From: Rutpela maculata
Lineage: Eukaryota > Arthropoda > Insecta > Coleoptera > Cerambycidae
Assembly: GCA_936432065.2 (NCBI GenBank)
Contig: OW386290.2
Coordinates: 140,875,677-140,939,676 of the forward strand
Length of the DNA: 64,000 bases
Direction: 5' to 3'
The notes beneath the pieces are model-generated. The model was not told the origin of the DNA and searched no databases. It saw nothing but the letters and a program-made list of their open reading frames with translations. Positions 33,771 through 44,337 of this stretch are shown here, piece after piece. How positions within the stretch are numbered: the first letter of the stretch is position 1; every line of letters begins with the position of its first letter. Made by a program: the position numbers and the translations under genes.

Positions 33771-34260
33771 AAATTCCACACCTAGATTTTCTATCCAAGT
33801 CTCTCACAGCGAAAAAATTTTTGATACTATATTTGCACTTCACTATGTGAAAATTATTGTTTATGGAACTTTAATAACATATTGTTTGAAATCGTCTACC
33901 CCAAAAAACTATAAAACGATATGCCATATCGGTAGTGGAGGTGGAGGTGGTGGTAGAGGGGTGGCAGTGGGGGTGGTTGAAGTAAAAAAAACATTGAGGC
34001 CTTAGGTTCTTGTATACACGCTACTAATTACAATTTTATTTTTTTCACCCCCTTTAGTTATGGGGGGTGGTAATACCAAAAATTTTTTTGAGACCTTAAC
34101 TTCGTTTTTATATACCAAATACCAATTTTACGGACTCTCGTTGCTTGATTTACATATTTATCCCCATTTACTCCAATTTATCCCTCAAACCCTTCAACGA
34201 AGTAAGTTCCAGATCTCGTCAAAATACATACGTGTACCAAATTTTAAGTCATTACGAGCT
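33771..34260 (+). repeat. Repeat family A, diverged copy 6b (truncated)
   Basis: AAAATTCCACACCTAGATTTTC, TCTCACAGCGAAAAAATT, AACTATAAAACGATATGCC, the G-rich GGTAGTGGAGGTGG tract and CCAAATTTTAAGTCA follow the order of family A, but it stops before the TCTG tract. More diverged than copies 2, 4 and 5. Confidence 0.7.
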
Positions 34261-35129
34261 TCCGCGAGATCTTCAAATTTTAATTTAACTTTTTTTTCGT
34301 CGAGGAAAAACGTGTTTTTGCGAATTTTAAATGCGAATTCCTCCCCCATCCTGTGTGATTAAGCTGAACTAATTTGATAACATGATAAATGAGAATCCGT
34401 GTAACCGAATTGTCAAAAAAAAGGTTTCATTTCAAAATCAGATCCGCTCCGCTATATAATATTCTCTAAACAGCTGCATTTTTAAACATAAAGCATCCCT
34501 TGAAAATGTTGGCCAGTATATGCTGGCTGAATCGCAAAAGGTAAAGAAGTAGGCGTGGCTAGAGAGTTATTTATATATTTCGTTTTATCCCGTTTATTAC
34601 TAAATGCATTGCATAAAAAATACAGAAAACATATTTTATGATGTAGAAAAATATTGTGCTAGTCCTATTCAGGTTAGATTTTTGATATATTTACTTGTTG
34701 GGGTCTAAATTAAATCAACATTTGTAACCCGTTCCGCAAATCTGGATTGACATGGTATCGCCATCTATGAAACTATGAGTGAATCTAATTTACTTCGTTC
34801 TTCGTGGTTTTTAGGCAAATGCATGATTTATTTAAAACAACAAAAATCACATTTTGTGCATAGCATACTTCCAAATGTTTATTCCTTTTTAAATTATTTT
34901 TTGTGCGACAGGGAGCTTTGAAAAAAATCACAAAGTTTCCATGTAAAAGCATAGGCATTGCACACTCAAGCTTGAAATTCGGTTTGTAGATATTGTTCAT
35001 TAGGGCTCATATATTCCATGAAAAAACTATTGAATACCCCTTCTGGTTTTTCCGGAAGTTGGTCTAAGTCAAGCATTTTAAATGGAACCATGTATATTTT
35101 TTTATATAGTTAGATAAAGTTTAGAATTT
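34261..35129. other. No recognisable feature
   Basis: A+T-rich intergenic sequence. No motif supports the small minus-strand open frame at 34785-35000. Confidence 0.45.
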
Positions 35130-35401
35130 CCTTTTGAATGACATCACATGTTGCAGATTACCCCTGGACATCTGGACACAGTGTTTCCCTAGCTTACGAT
35201 TGGGGTGTCCAAAGCCATTCTGCTATGTCTGCAGCTGCTCAGACCACTCCAAGAGTCCGCGTGGCGTTTGATAGTTCTTTAGCAGGGAACTGTGGGCTGA
35301 ATCTGAGAGCCCTATTGCAGGTTCCGGACCATGCAGGGCGCTCTCAGATCCTTTGCGAGCTAAAGCGTCTGCTTCTTCATTACCCTATATCCATCATGAC
35401 C
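35130..35401 (-). pseudogene. RNase H domain fragment of a non-LTR retrotransposon
   Basis: On the minus strand from 35401: GHDGY, one frameshift, then GNEEADALARKGSESALHGP and EPAIGLSDSAHSSLLKNYQT, WSEQLQT and a stop. The GH.G..GNE.AD.LA signature is the C-terminal part of RNase H domains in LINE ORF2 proteins (I/R1/Jockey groups), with the conserved His and Asp present. It is GC-richer than its surroundings. The plus-strand open frame over the same bases (35138-35416) is its shadow. No RT is adjacent. Confidence 0.75.
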
Positions 35402-36529
35402 TTTGAGCTTACATGAAAGTATTGACGATATATGACAATTCTGACCTGATATGAGTCAACTGGTTTAATCTCTCAATTTACTTTTTACCCAGTTTCAAGC
35501 TTGTTCTAAGCTGTTTTTTGAGCTTACATGAAAATATTGATGACGTGACAATTCTGATCTCGGATTCAAATAAGTCAGTATTTTTGATTACTAGTATATT
35601 TGATTACTAGTAATAGTAGTTATTTTCTACTTATATGCTTCATATATCTATGAAGCATATAAGTAGAAAATCCGTGAAAGCGCGTCAAAAAGTGCATATA
35701 ACTTTTTACACATCAGGAATTTTTGGGCGCAAATATTTTTTCGTAATCAGGAGGTAAAATACATAAGAATCAACAATAAAATATCTAGTGGAATGTTGTC
35801 GTCGAAAATAATCGATTCAATCGCACTGCTTCCATTCGCGAATTACGTATGCAATGCAATACTTCCCGCGAAAGTGCCAGGAAAATATATATCTGTATAT
35901 CCTGTATATCAGTTAAAATTTCATAATATATGCTGTGTTATTTAGATATGTGGCAGTAAAATTCGGTCCTAAATTTCAAATTTTGCATAATATGCATAAT
36001 ATTTCACCAGTTTTATACTTGCATAAATTTCTTGTCACCACACTCATGTTAACTAATGGCGTAATAATTTTACTCCAATATTCATCATGAAAGTTAATGA
36101 GGCTCGGAAAAAAATTCCACCTACCACGTTTTACATTACATGTAAGTTATTAGATTTTAACGGAACTATTTGAAATATTAATGATCCAAATCCTTTATGG
36201 AATGCCATTAGTAGATGCCGAACGCCTGTATTTATCGAATTCTTCATTGTAGTGAACACTGCAGGAAGTACGTTCAAGTAGTTTACAGAGTGGATCTCGA
36301 TATTGCTCATGTAATATAAAGCCGCGGAAATCGTTAAATACTAAATCTTCTTTTTATTTGCTGATAATTATCGATGTGAATGCCGACTTTCTTTTAAGCA
36401 AAATGGAAAAAAAATAAACCTGAGGCCGGCAGAAAATCTATGTAATTTCAGCCCACCCCTGTTCTTTCTTTAATTTTATAACAGGCTCACGAAAGAAAAA
36501 TAGTCGTTTCCACCAGACTAGACTATCAT
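35402..36529. other. No gene; one perfect 23-bp hairpin
   Basis: ATTTTCTACTTATATGCTTC (35622-35641) pairs with GAAGCATATAAGTAGAAAAT (35652-35671) around a short loop. The rest is unannotated A+T-rich sequence. Confidence 0.6.
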
Positions 36530-36702
36530 ATCCTTGATTTTGAGGTCGCTGAATCCGAACGCGATGTCATTTGCTCCATTACGCCAGTTTTTCTCCTCAA
36601 AAATGGGAAAAAATTACTAAAATGACACTATTATCACTGGTATCGTTTGTAAAGAAGGGTACTTTATGTTTTTGGGGTCGCTGAATCTGCTTTCATCATG
36701 AT
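36530..36702 (+). repeat. Two subterminal-type repeat units (remnant of a gene-X-type element)
   Basis: TTTTGAGGTCGCTGAATCCG (near 36538) and TTTTTGGGGTCGCTGAATCT (near 36669) lie about 131 bp apart. They resemble the 'GTGTTCAGCG' units next to the CACAGGCACAC ends at 1-1197 and 51923-52400, read on the other strand. No terminus or gene remains beside them. Confidence 0.45.
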
Positions 36703-36704
36703 TA

Positions 36705-37271
36705 GAGAATATTATTTAGGTATTAAGCAAATCACAACTTACACACTTTTTTATTTAATATGAAATTACCTACTTTCTAAATAAAAAATAATTAATTGTA
36801 AAAAAAATAGGCTAGTAAGTAATAAATGAATATTTCTATACTCTACTGATGAGAACTAACGAGTTCGAAAAAACTTGTACAACTTTTCTAGAGTTGAAAT
36901 AGAATGTAAGGTTCAATAATATGCTAGGAGTCCTATCATGTAATTCAATACTTCGTCATTATTAGCTAAAAGAGCAGTTGTTTTGATTGGTTCTCCATTG
37001 ATGAGTGTTTTAAAGTGTTTTCCTCAATAATACATTATCGTGACCAGATTGAGGTACCAATATACAGAAGATAATTTCGTATTGAATAGAAGAAAATAGA
37101 AGAGTAGTTGTTTTGATTGGTTCTCCGATAATGAGTGTTTTGAAGTATTTACCTAACTAGTATATTAGCGTGCCCAGATTAGGCAACAATATACAGAAAG
37201 TAATAATAAAAAAAAAATAAATAAAAAAAGTGTGTAAGTTGTGATTTACTTAATACCTAAATAATATTCTC
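36705..37271. mobile_element. MITE with GAGAATATTATTTAGG ends and TA flanks
   Basis: Arms GAGAATATTATTTAGGTATT and AATACCTAAATAATATTCTC are inverted and extend through CAAATCACAACTTACACACT. TA stands on both sides (36703-36704, 37272-37273). Inside is a diverged 130-bp tandem pair starting near 36970 and 37100 (GTTGTTTTGATTGGTTCTCC in both). Confidence 0.78.
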
Positions 37272-37659
37272 TAGTTACGTTGAAATGAAAATGGTTGCTA
37301 AAACATCAAAATAGACGTCAAAATTAAGACAGTTAAGACAATTAAGTTATTTGATTATAAGGTGTTATGTTTTATTAATTTTAAACAATTAAGAACTACA
37401 GATATTAATAATTAACATTTCAATTTACTTATGATTTACAATATTTATGCTAATAGTGCCATGCCTAGCATTTTGCAAATTAATTCTAGCTGAAGTGTTC
37501 GGTGTAGAAGAATTCGCAATATTATTATTAACTAAAATATTTTTTGAACATTCTCCGGCACTTTGAGCTTTTCCAATAATTTTCTGCTCGGCACCATTCT
37601 TTGTACAACGTGTATTCCTTTTGATACCTTGCTTTTGATTTTTCAGGTAGTAAATTTAA
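37272..37659. other. No recognisable feature
   Basis: A+T-rich gap between two MITEs. No coding signal. Confidence 0.45.
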
Positions 37660-38348
37660 AGATCGCCAGAAAGTGTGGGCCGTCAGGAGGCGCAGCCAGA
37701 AAGGTAATAATGATACAATACATCTGAGGCACGGTGGGAAGTCAAGTTAGCCGAAAGTGTTAAATTCCTGTATATTTAAAAGCCTTTAGTACTTTTGTTG
37801 ACACTAAGAACTTCCTGGGGAAGCTATTCTATTGTTGAAGGAGCTTATATTTACGTTTTAAAAAGGAGCCAGAACTTGTAACGATGAGTTTAGAAGTTCA
37901 GAGATGAAATATGCGAAAAAAATCCAATTTTCTTTAAAAATCCTAAATATTTTCTTTCTGGCTAGCCTTACTGATGGGAGTTTCTTTCTGGGAAGTTTTT
38001 CTGTGTTCAAAACATTTAAGTAAACATGCTCAGCCTAAGCTTGTAACGATCATGTTATATAACTCCGTTTTTCTACATCTTTGACCTTTCTGGCTGCGCC
38101 CCTGACGGACCACACTTTCTGGCGATCTTATTTTATTCATTCTAAACAAAATGTGTACACACAAAAAAATTAGCCTTATAACGATGATATAATTTCACTG
38201 ATTTTTATATCTTGAATCATGGCCAACTCGACGGGCTGACATATGCCAGAAGTCTATTTTGTCGTTATATAAGTTCGATAGAATTAATCAACGCATAGAA
38301 AATGCTTGTAACGGTAAGTTTCCGAAAAAGCCACGTAGCTTCCGCACC
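37660..38348. mobile_element. Foldback MITE family B, copy 1 (left arm truncated)
   Basis: GATCGCCAGAAAGTGTGGGC (37661) pairs with CCACACTTTCTGGCGATC (38110-38127). The right arm continues outward through ATTCATTCTAAACAAAATG, CTCGACGGGCTGACATATGC and CCGAAAAAGCCACGTAGC to CTTCCGCACC. The complete copy at 62110-63020 shows that the outer 210 bp of the left arm are missing here. Confidence 0.78.
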
Positions 38349-39009
38349 ATTCATTTTGTTTTAAATAAAAGCTTCTATTCAAGTTACTATTAGAACTGTC
38401 ACTAATGTCAACAAGCATATATTCCATGGCTTGCTTACTATTCAACTTAACCATGCACTGAAAAACTAATTTTTCGTCATACTTCCCTCTCTTACACTCT
38501 AATTATTTATTCTCGGTGAAAAAATTAATAGCGAATTTTTTTTTTCATTTTCACTTTTCTTTCTAAGAATATATCCAGTAATATACCTGTTGATAATTTG
38601 ATGTTATAAAATTGTGAGATGCTAATTTAACCTCCAATTACAATGGAAATTATACCATACAAATAATAACTTTTATTGATTCAATTTGCCTATTATAATT
38701 ATTATTAAACATATTCATGTTATTTCACTAACAGTAAAATATGGTTATGGCAACAGTTATTAGTTAAATAAAAATGGCAGCACAATGCCAATTTGTAGGA
38801 TTGTATTTACAGTGGCAGTTTACATTATTAGGTAAATTATAATTGTTATAACTCGAAAACTACTCAATTTCATTTAATATAGTTGTGTAAATACGACATA
38901 TACGAGTTCCCATATTTGTAAAGCGGATAAATAAAGCAATGGTTTATGAATTAATTTTAAATTTTGGTCGTCCTGGTCTGACACTTTACCATTTTTACAT
39001 TTGTCGAAT
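38349..39009. other. No recognisable feature
   Basis: A+T-rich sequence ahead of an RT fragment. A T run lies at 38537-38548. Confidence 0.45.
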
Positions 39010-39950
39010 TAGTATTGTCGACCCTCACCAAGGCAGAGTTTTCTTCATACAAAGATGCAGAATTTGTGATGGCACTATTTCTTGACTTATCAAACGGCCT
39101 TTGACTGCGTAGACCATGACATTAAATAGAGTATAATATAATTAAATTTAAATACACAAAACAATTTGTTGAATTCTGCATTGTTATATCAAGAGAGCTA
39201 ATGGTTGAGATAGGAGCTCTTCAGGGAAGTATATTAGGGCCTTTATTGTTTCTATTGTATATAAATGACATAGATAATGTACTCTCCATCTTTTATGGTA
39301 AGGGCGAGCGTAGAGGCGACTTCAATGTGAATATCAGTCGATATTCCGTTGAAGCAACGTCGAGCGCGGTTAGTACTTGGATGGGTGACCCATCTTGGGA
39401 AATACAGCGTTCTCGTCCCATCTTCTAGCGGCTTGTATATCAGTGTATACGCGGAAGCAACGTAATTTCAGACGAGGATTACGTAGTGGATTACCATCCT
39501 TCGGAGGGGATGTAGCAGGCGGTCCCTTGTCTATTAAATGTTAGGCAAGTAAAAGATCCCTACTCTTCTTAAGGGAAGAGGTTCGGCAAAATTTCCAGGT
39601 TGGGGATAGCTCGTCTCCTGGCGTCCGTGATAGGCCCTGGTAGCGGAAATAGGCCGACGTTAAATAGTTAAATTAATAAATAAATCTTTTATGGTACATT
39701 TGCAGGCGGCATTTCAATTATTATTAGCACTTAAAATAAACATGAAACCATCACAAAGCTGAACGAAAATCTATGCGCTTCAACGTTTTATAACTATTAA
39801 ATTTGTTCTTAACAAAGAAAAAGTATTTTCATTGCAGTTTCTTCCGATCGCGTCAGATTAAGCTTTTAATGCTTCATTAAGACCATATAGTAAAAATATT
39901 CACCTAGTATAGCGATTAAAATTATTAGGAATATACATACAGTGTGTTGC
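39010..39950 (+). mobile_element. LINE RT remnant, split by a 5S-derived SINE
   Basis: DAEFVMALFLDLSN (motif A, near 39055-39100, frameshifted before VDHD), then VEIGALQGSILGPLLFLLYI (motif B, 39205-39260) and NDIDNVLSIFYG up to the SINE at 39301. After the SINE the frame resumes TFAGGISIII: the two catalytic Asp of FADD are replaced by Gly (near 39700). LNENLCA and IKIIRNIH-like pieces trail to about 39950. The element is CR1/Jockey-group and dead. Confidence 0.8.
39301..39683 (+). mobile_element. 5S-rRNA-derived SINE (SINE3-like) with perfect 13-bp TSD
   Basis: The 5' part matches the internal-promoter half of 5S rRNA: TTGAAGCAACGTCGAGCGCG, GGTTAGTACTTGGATGGGTG and ACC..TTGGGAAATAC (39350-39407); the box C region is nearly intact. 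A non-5S body of about 270 bp with GC-rich blocks (GGAGGGGATGTAGCAGGCGG) follows, and a short A/T tail. ATCTTTTATGGTA occurs at 39288-39300 and 39684-39696, a perfect target-site duplication, and the insertion splits an RT frame. 5S-derived SINEs are known as SINE3; whether this insect family is named I cannot say. Confidence 0.87.
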
Positions 39951-40264
39951 ACTTAAGAGTATATATTATAACTTTTCTATTTTTTTTCGGATTTGAACCA
40001 AATTTCTCTCGAATATAGAACACATTAGGGTCTATAGGGGAACGGAATTTGGGTTGAAATCGTTCAAAAAAATTTTTCGGAGTAGAAAGATATGGGACCT
40101 ATATCAACTGATACAGAAATAAATAATGTATTATATTCCCGGTTGACCACCTTTTTGCTTGATCGAGACAAAATTTCTAATTTCAGAGAATACAATTTAC
40201 CTACAAGTAAAAAAACATATTACTCGGAAACTACTGCACTTAGGTAAATGATTCTAGATTTGAT
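39951..40264. other. No recognisable feature
   Basis: Sequence of 314 bp with CAGTGTGTTGCACTTAAGAG near its start. No gene. Confidence 0.4.
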
Positions 40265-40577
40265 TCATCAGACCTACCTTGCACTGACGAGAGCCAATAG
40301 CTCGAAACTGCAGTCTGCAAGTGGTATGGGGTGGCTGGCACGAGAGCTCCTTTGAACGGGAATAAGTCTTTCGGCTGGTGTCTATTACAATCGAAACTTA
40401 GCGTTTTGTGGCAATACATAGTTACTGCACTTAACGCGGCCAGGCTTGTAACTCGTAATTCAGCGCTCGGCGGGGCATTAGTCCGGAGAATAGCTGTTGG
40501 TTGCAGTCTGGTTTCTTATTCCTTATATATTTAAGGAAACATATAGAGGAATTCGACAAAATATTTCACTAGTAAAG
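40265..40577 (+). mobile_element. Foldback family D, solo right half
   Basis: CAGACCTACCTTGCACTGAC through CTGCAGTCTGCAAGTGG, AACGCGGCCAGGCTTGTAAC and GTCCGGAGAATAGCTG to TATTTCACTAGTAAA matches 8143-8455 at high identity. The left arm is absent. Confidence 0.8.
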
Positions 40578-40599
40578 ACTATAATGTTATTAGTTTTCT

Positions 40600-40793
40600 G
40601 AGATCTTTTGAAAATATTGCCATTGTTAGATGATACTGATGTTCTTGTTATAGTTTTGTATTATGTTGCAGAATTCTCTGAATTATTTCGAGAAAACATT
40701 TACATTCAAACAGGTCATTCCAATCAGACGAATAATAAACTATACATTGATATAACTTCTGTATTATCGAAACACACTCCTAGCTCAGTGTAA
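40600..40793 (+). pseudogene. Possible coding fragment (DDTDVLV motif)
   Basis: The frame reads LLDDTDVLVIVLYYVAEFSE, then IYIQTGHSNQTNNKLYIDIT and SVLSKH. An acidic DDTDVLV followed by a hydrophobic strand resembles a block in uncharacterised arthropod repeat-encoded proteins that I recall, but the fragment is short. It ends at TAA 40791-40793. Chance cannot be excluded. Confidence 0.3.
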
Positions 40794-41169
40794 TAAACTG
40801 AATCATCCGGTAACAGATGTTATAAGTTAAATTTCAAGAAGCAGTACGTGTAGCAAAACCCGTATGATGTGAATAAATTTCCGAACAATTAACCTTTATC
40901 ATCTTAATGCTTTGTTACTTCCAAGAAAATCGCAGCTCATAATTTTTAATTAAACTCTGCTTATAGCAGGAGAAAGAAAAATACGTAATTAAATCAGGCG
41001 AAGTGACAAAAAATTAATCTTGGAGACTCAGTACACTTTTCATCTTATCTGAAACTCCTTGTTTGTCTTAAACATTTACAATTTAATTATTTTGTTATGA
41101 GCCGAGAACTTATACAAAGCTTTGACTTATGCCATAAATTCTAAAATGGATATTATGCTTTTGCAGAAA
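40794..41169. other. No recognisable feature
   Basis: A+T-rich. It could be the eroded 5' part of the following LINE; no endonuclease motif is readable. Confidence 0.4.
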
Positions 41170-42825
41170 ATAAATCGTCCAGAACAGGTGTTCAAATTAA
41201 ACGGGGACAAGCGATTAAAAAAGTTAGTTTAGGTTCAATGTATATTTTCACAAATAACACAAAAACTAAAATAAATTGGTTCAACAATAATCTTCATGAA
41301 ATGCGCGAGACTCTCATTTTTATGCATGAGGCTGTAAATATGTCAAATTCTAAGGAGTTAAAGCAACAGATAAGAGTACAGGCAGAGATATCGATAGGCA
41401 ATTGATCAAACTAAAATTGTAGCTCATGACAATATTATGAAAAATTCAAATAATGCCCAACAATCAATGTGGCAAATTAATAACAAGAATAGGAATCATA
41501 CAGAAGGTGAACATGCAACAGAGTTAGCTAGTGAGGACTTTAATGACTTTTTTATGAATGTGGTGCAGACCATTCTCAATGATCTCCCCAATACTGACCT
41601 GAGTAGTGATAAATTTCACATATATGGAGCAGTTCCATTGACCAAACTTTTTAATTTATGTATTGCAGAGGGCATATTTCCTCTAGTTCTGAAAGTATCT
41701 CGAGTTATTCCCATTTATAAAAAAGGCAATGTTAATGACGTGTCAAATTTTAGGCCAATGTCCTTGATATCATATTAGCAAAGTTATTTGAAAAATTATC
41801 AAAAACAAGAATTTATTAACAGTTTGAGAGTAATAATCTTTTCAATAGGCAGCAATTTGGAAACTCATTATCAACTACAGCTGCTATTAATAAATTGATT
41901 TCACTCATAAATGAAGCGTACGAAGAAGGCAGCCACACAGCTGCTTTTTTTTGCGATTTAACCAAAGCCTTCAATTGTGTATCGGCTAGTATATTAATTA
42001 GTAAACTAAAATATTATAATTTCTCTAGGAACAGTATTCAGCTTATAGAATCTTATCTAAAAGACCGACGACAACTTGTGTCCTTCAAAGGAAAAAACTC
42101 AGATCTTAGATCCGTTACTCATGGATTACCTCAAGGATCAGTGCTGGGTCCTTTGTTATTCCTAATCTATATTAATGATATATCAACTAGTGACCCCAGC
42201 ACTGGCTTCATAATCTTTGCTGATGATACTACTGTGATCAACAAAAACAAAAATTACACATTAAAAATATCACTAGCAGATGCACAATCGAAGGTCACAA
42301 ATTGGTTCCACGCCAATCAATTACGTCTCAACCACTCTAAATAGAAAATAATGTACTTTTTCTTACGTGACGCATCTTCAATAAACAATCCCCAATGTGT
42401 AAAATTTCTTGGAATTTATTTAGATCAAAGGCTGACTTGGTATAAACATGTAGATATTGTTTGCAATAAGATATCATCATCTATCAAAAATAGTATCCAG
42501 ACCTGTTTTAGTAATAGCCTTTCATGCCCTAATTCAAACAAAAATATTTTATGCAATATTGGCATGGGGTCATGCGTCCTGTGTCAGTAGAGTTTTTGCA
42601 TTACAAAGAAAAGCTGTTAGAATATTAGATGGTGTCGTCTTAGCTCTAGAGATTCCTGTGTGGATAATCATATCCAAATGCGGATACTTTCAGTTCCATC
42701 TATATATATATATATTTTGCAATGTCTCACACATGTAAAGCAATATTTACATAATTATAATTCTCACATCGAAATACATGATTAAAATACACGTAATAGA
42801 ACAAATATATATATGAAGTGTTGGT
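41170..42825 (+). mobile_element. CR1/Jockey-group LINE, ORF2 from linker to near C-terminus
   Basis: Order on the plus strand: TKINWFNNNLHEMRETLIFM linker (41266-41325), QQSMWQINNK (41460-41490), LFNLCIAEGIFPLVLKVSRV and IPIYKKG..NFRPMSLIS (41650-41775). A frameshifted stretch follows, then FFCDLTKAFNCVSASIL (motif A), HGLPQGSVLGPLLFLIYIND (motif B, 42120-42180), GFIIFADDTTVI (motif C intact), a TAG at 42342-42344, then MYFFLRD, FLGIYLDQRLTW and, in another frame, KIFYAILAWGHASC and FALQRKAVRIL. The C-terminal HNYNSHIEIHD and NTRNRTN run to about 42820. It is the best-preserved LINE here, with about four disabling lesions. No TSD was found. Confidence 0.9.
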
Positions 42826-42960
42826 GTACTTCCGGGTGTTTTCCCACGTAGTTGATAGGCTCCTGCTGGAGCCATTGTTGTCTAAACGACGTTTCGGCAG
42901 AATCCCATCTGCCATCTTCAGGTTCTCGCTGAAAGCTGCCTACTGCTGCTCCTCGTTGCT
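42826..42960 (-). other. Penelope-like 3' fragment with a hammerhead-like core
   Basis: On the minus strand: CTGAAGA (42921-42915), a T, GGCAG (42913-42909), an 8-nt loop, CTGCC (42900-42896), GAAAC (42895-42891), then GTC-GTTTA-GAC (42890-42880). This follows the order of a hammerhead ribozyme core (CUGANGA, stem II, GAAA, short stem III), but has an extra U before stem II and AAC instead of the expected GUH after stem III. Hammerhead motifs are known in Penelope-like retroelements. The adjoining palindrome GGCTCCTGCTGGAGCC is at 42858-42873. Function is doubtful. Confidence 0.4.
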
Positions 42961-44337
42961 CGAACTGGACCGAACTCAGTTTTCTAACTAAAATATGTGA
43001 TTTTATATCCTCTTAACACATACCAAAATTGAAAATAATATATAAAATACTTTCTGAGTTATTAAAAAGTAACGATTAAAAAAAAATTCAACACCCTGTA
43101 GCAAAAAATTTAAGCCGTTGAGGACATGTCCATATGAACTTTTTTCATAAAATAACCTAAAGAATCACACCCTAAATTATTAGCACGCTATTAATGAACA
43201 CCCTGTAGTATATTTTCCGATAGAACTAGTTTATGTCTATTAATATTTTAAAATGAAACCGTGTATAAATCTGTTTTTCTGTTGTTTATGACTGCTTCAG
43301 CAGATGTGTACAATATTGTATAATCTCTGCATCAAACCCGCCACTGGAGCCGGCTACCTAACGTCCGAGCTCCGGTGATCTGCAACAAATCCGCCTGTGG
43401 CCAGCCATAGACTCCATATTCCTCATTGTTAGCATTTCCATGGGGAAGTGTATCACAATGAAAATTGTCTATTTAAACAACACGTAAACAAACCTAATAC
43501 GGCATGTAATATAACAACAAAATAGATAAGTAACTCAATCTGTTCCCTACACAATAGACACAAAATAAGTATATAGTTTCAAGAATATGATACGACGGAA
43601 TTATAAAATGATATACACCACCTATTGTTACTTTCCGAATGGCACCACGGGATGCTGTAATTGAAACTTGCACTTATCTTCCCTGCTATAAACTAGAATA
43701 TTGTCTTCATATCGTGTTTCAAAAGATTGAGAACAAAGATTTAAGAAATTGAGATATTGTGCAAAGAACGTGTCTAAGAGATGATGTAAACTGCTTGTTT
43801 CCAAGTTAAAAACCAATAAAGGTTCGGTGAATATTTTTAATCACATTTTATTTAATCAAAACTACAGTTGATAAAGATAAAAACTTGACGTTGGTATTAT
43901 AAATCAAAATTTCTCCAATATTAATATTATTAGTGTAGAGATGAAATTCAGATATCAATAGTAGAGTTAAACATTTTTTTTTCAAATATTTCCTTAAACA
44001 GCAATTTTATTTTTGAACTTTGTTCTTGGCGTGTCAAGGAGTAAGTGGAAAAATGTTGGAATTAACTCGTTCACTGCTCTATATAAACTGCTAATTTATC
44101 TGGCAAAATTTAATTTTTTGTCCACTTCCTATAAATATCTCATAAAGAAAAATAAGAAATCGTCCATAATAAAATTTAAAGGGAAATTGGGGCATACAGA
44201 TTCATTTATTTTTGTTTATTTATTTTCCGTTTATTTATTTAATTACATCTATCCAATAGTCAAAAACTAATTACATGATATGAGTGACAACTAACTAAAC
44301 AAAAGTATAGCACACAATTAAGTGTGGGGGTGGGGTG
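42961..44337. other. No recognisable gene
   Basis: Two ACACCCTGTAG motifs (near 43091 and 43199) hint at element ends. A GC-richer patch lies at 43338-43410. Frames at 43628-43816 (minus) and 44013-44270 (plus) have no motif. A G-rich GTGGGGGTGGGGTGGG tract precedes the next foldback. Confidence 0.4.

Noticed and set aside
35138..35416. A 92-residue plus-strand protein
   Set aside because: The minus strand of the same bases encodes a recognisable RNase H fragment, so the plus frame is a shadow.
39340..39410. 5S rRNA gene
   Set aside because: The 5' third of 5S is degenerate with a deletion, and the unit is bounded by a 13-bp TSD with a long unrelated body, so it is a SINE head.
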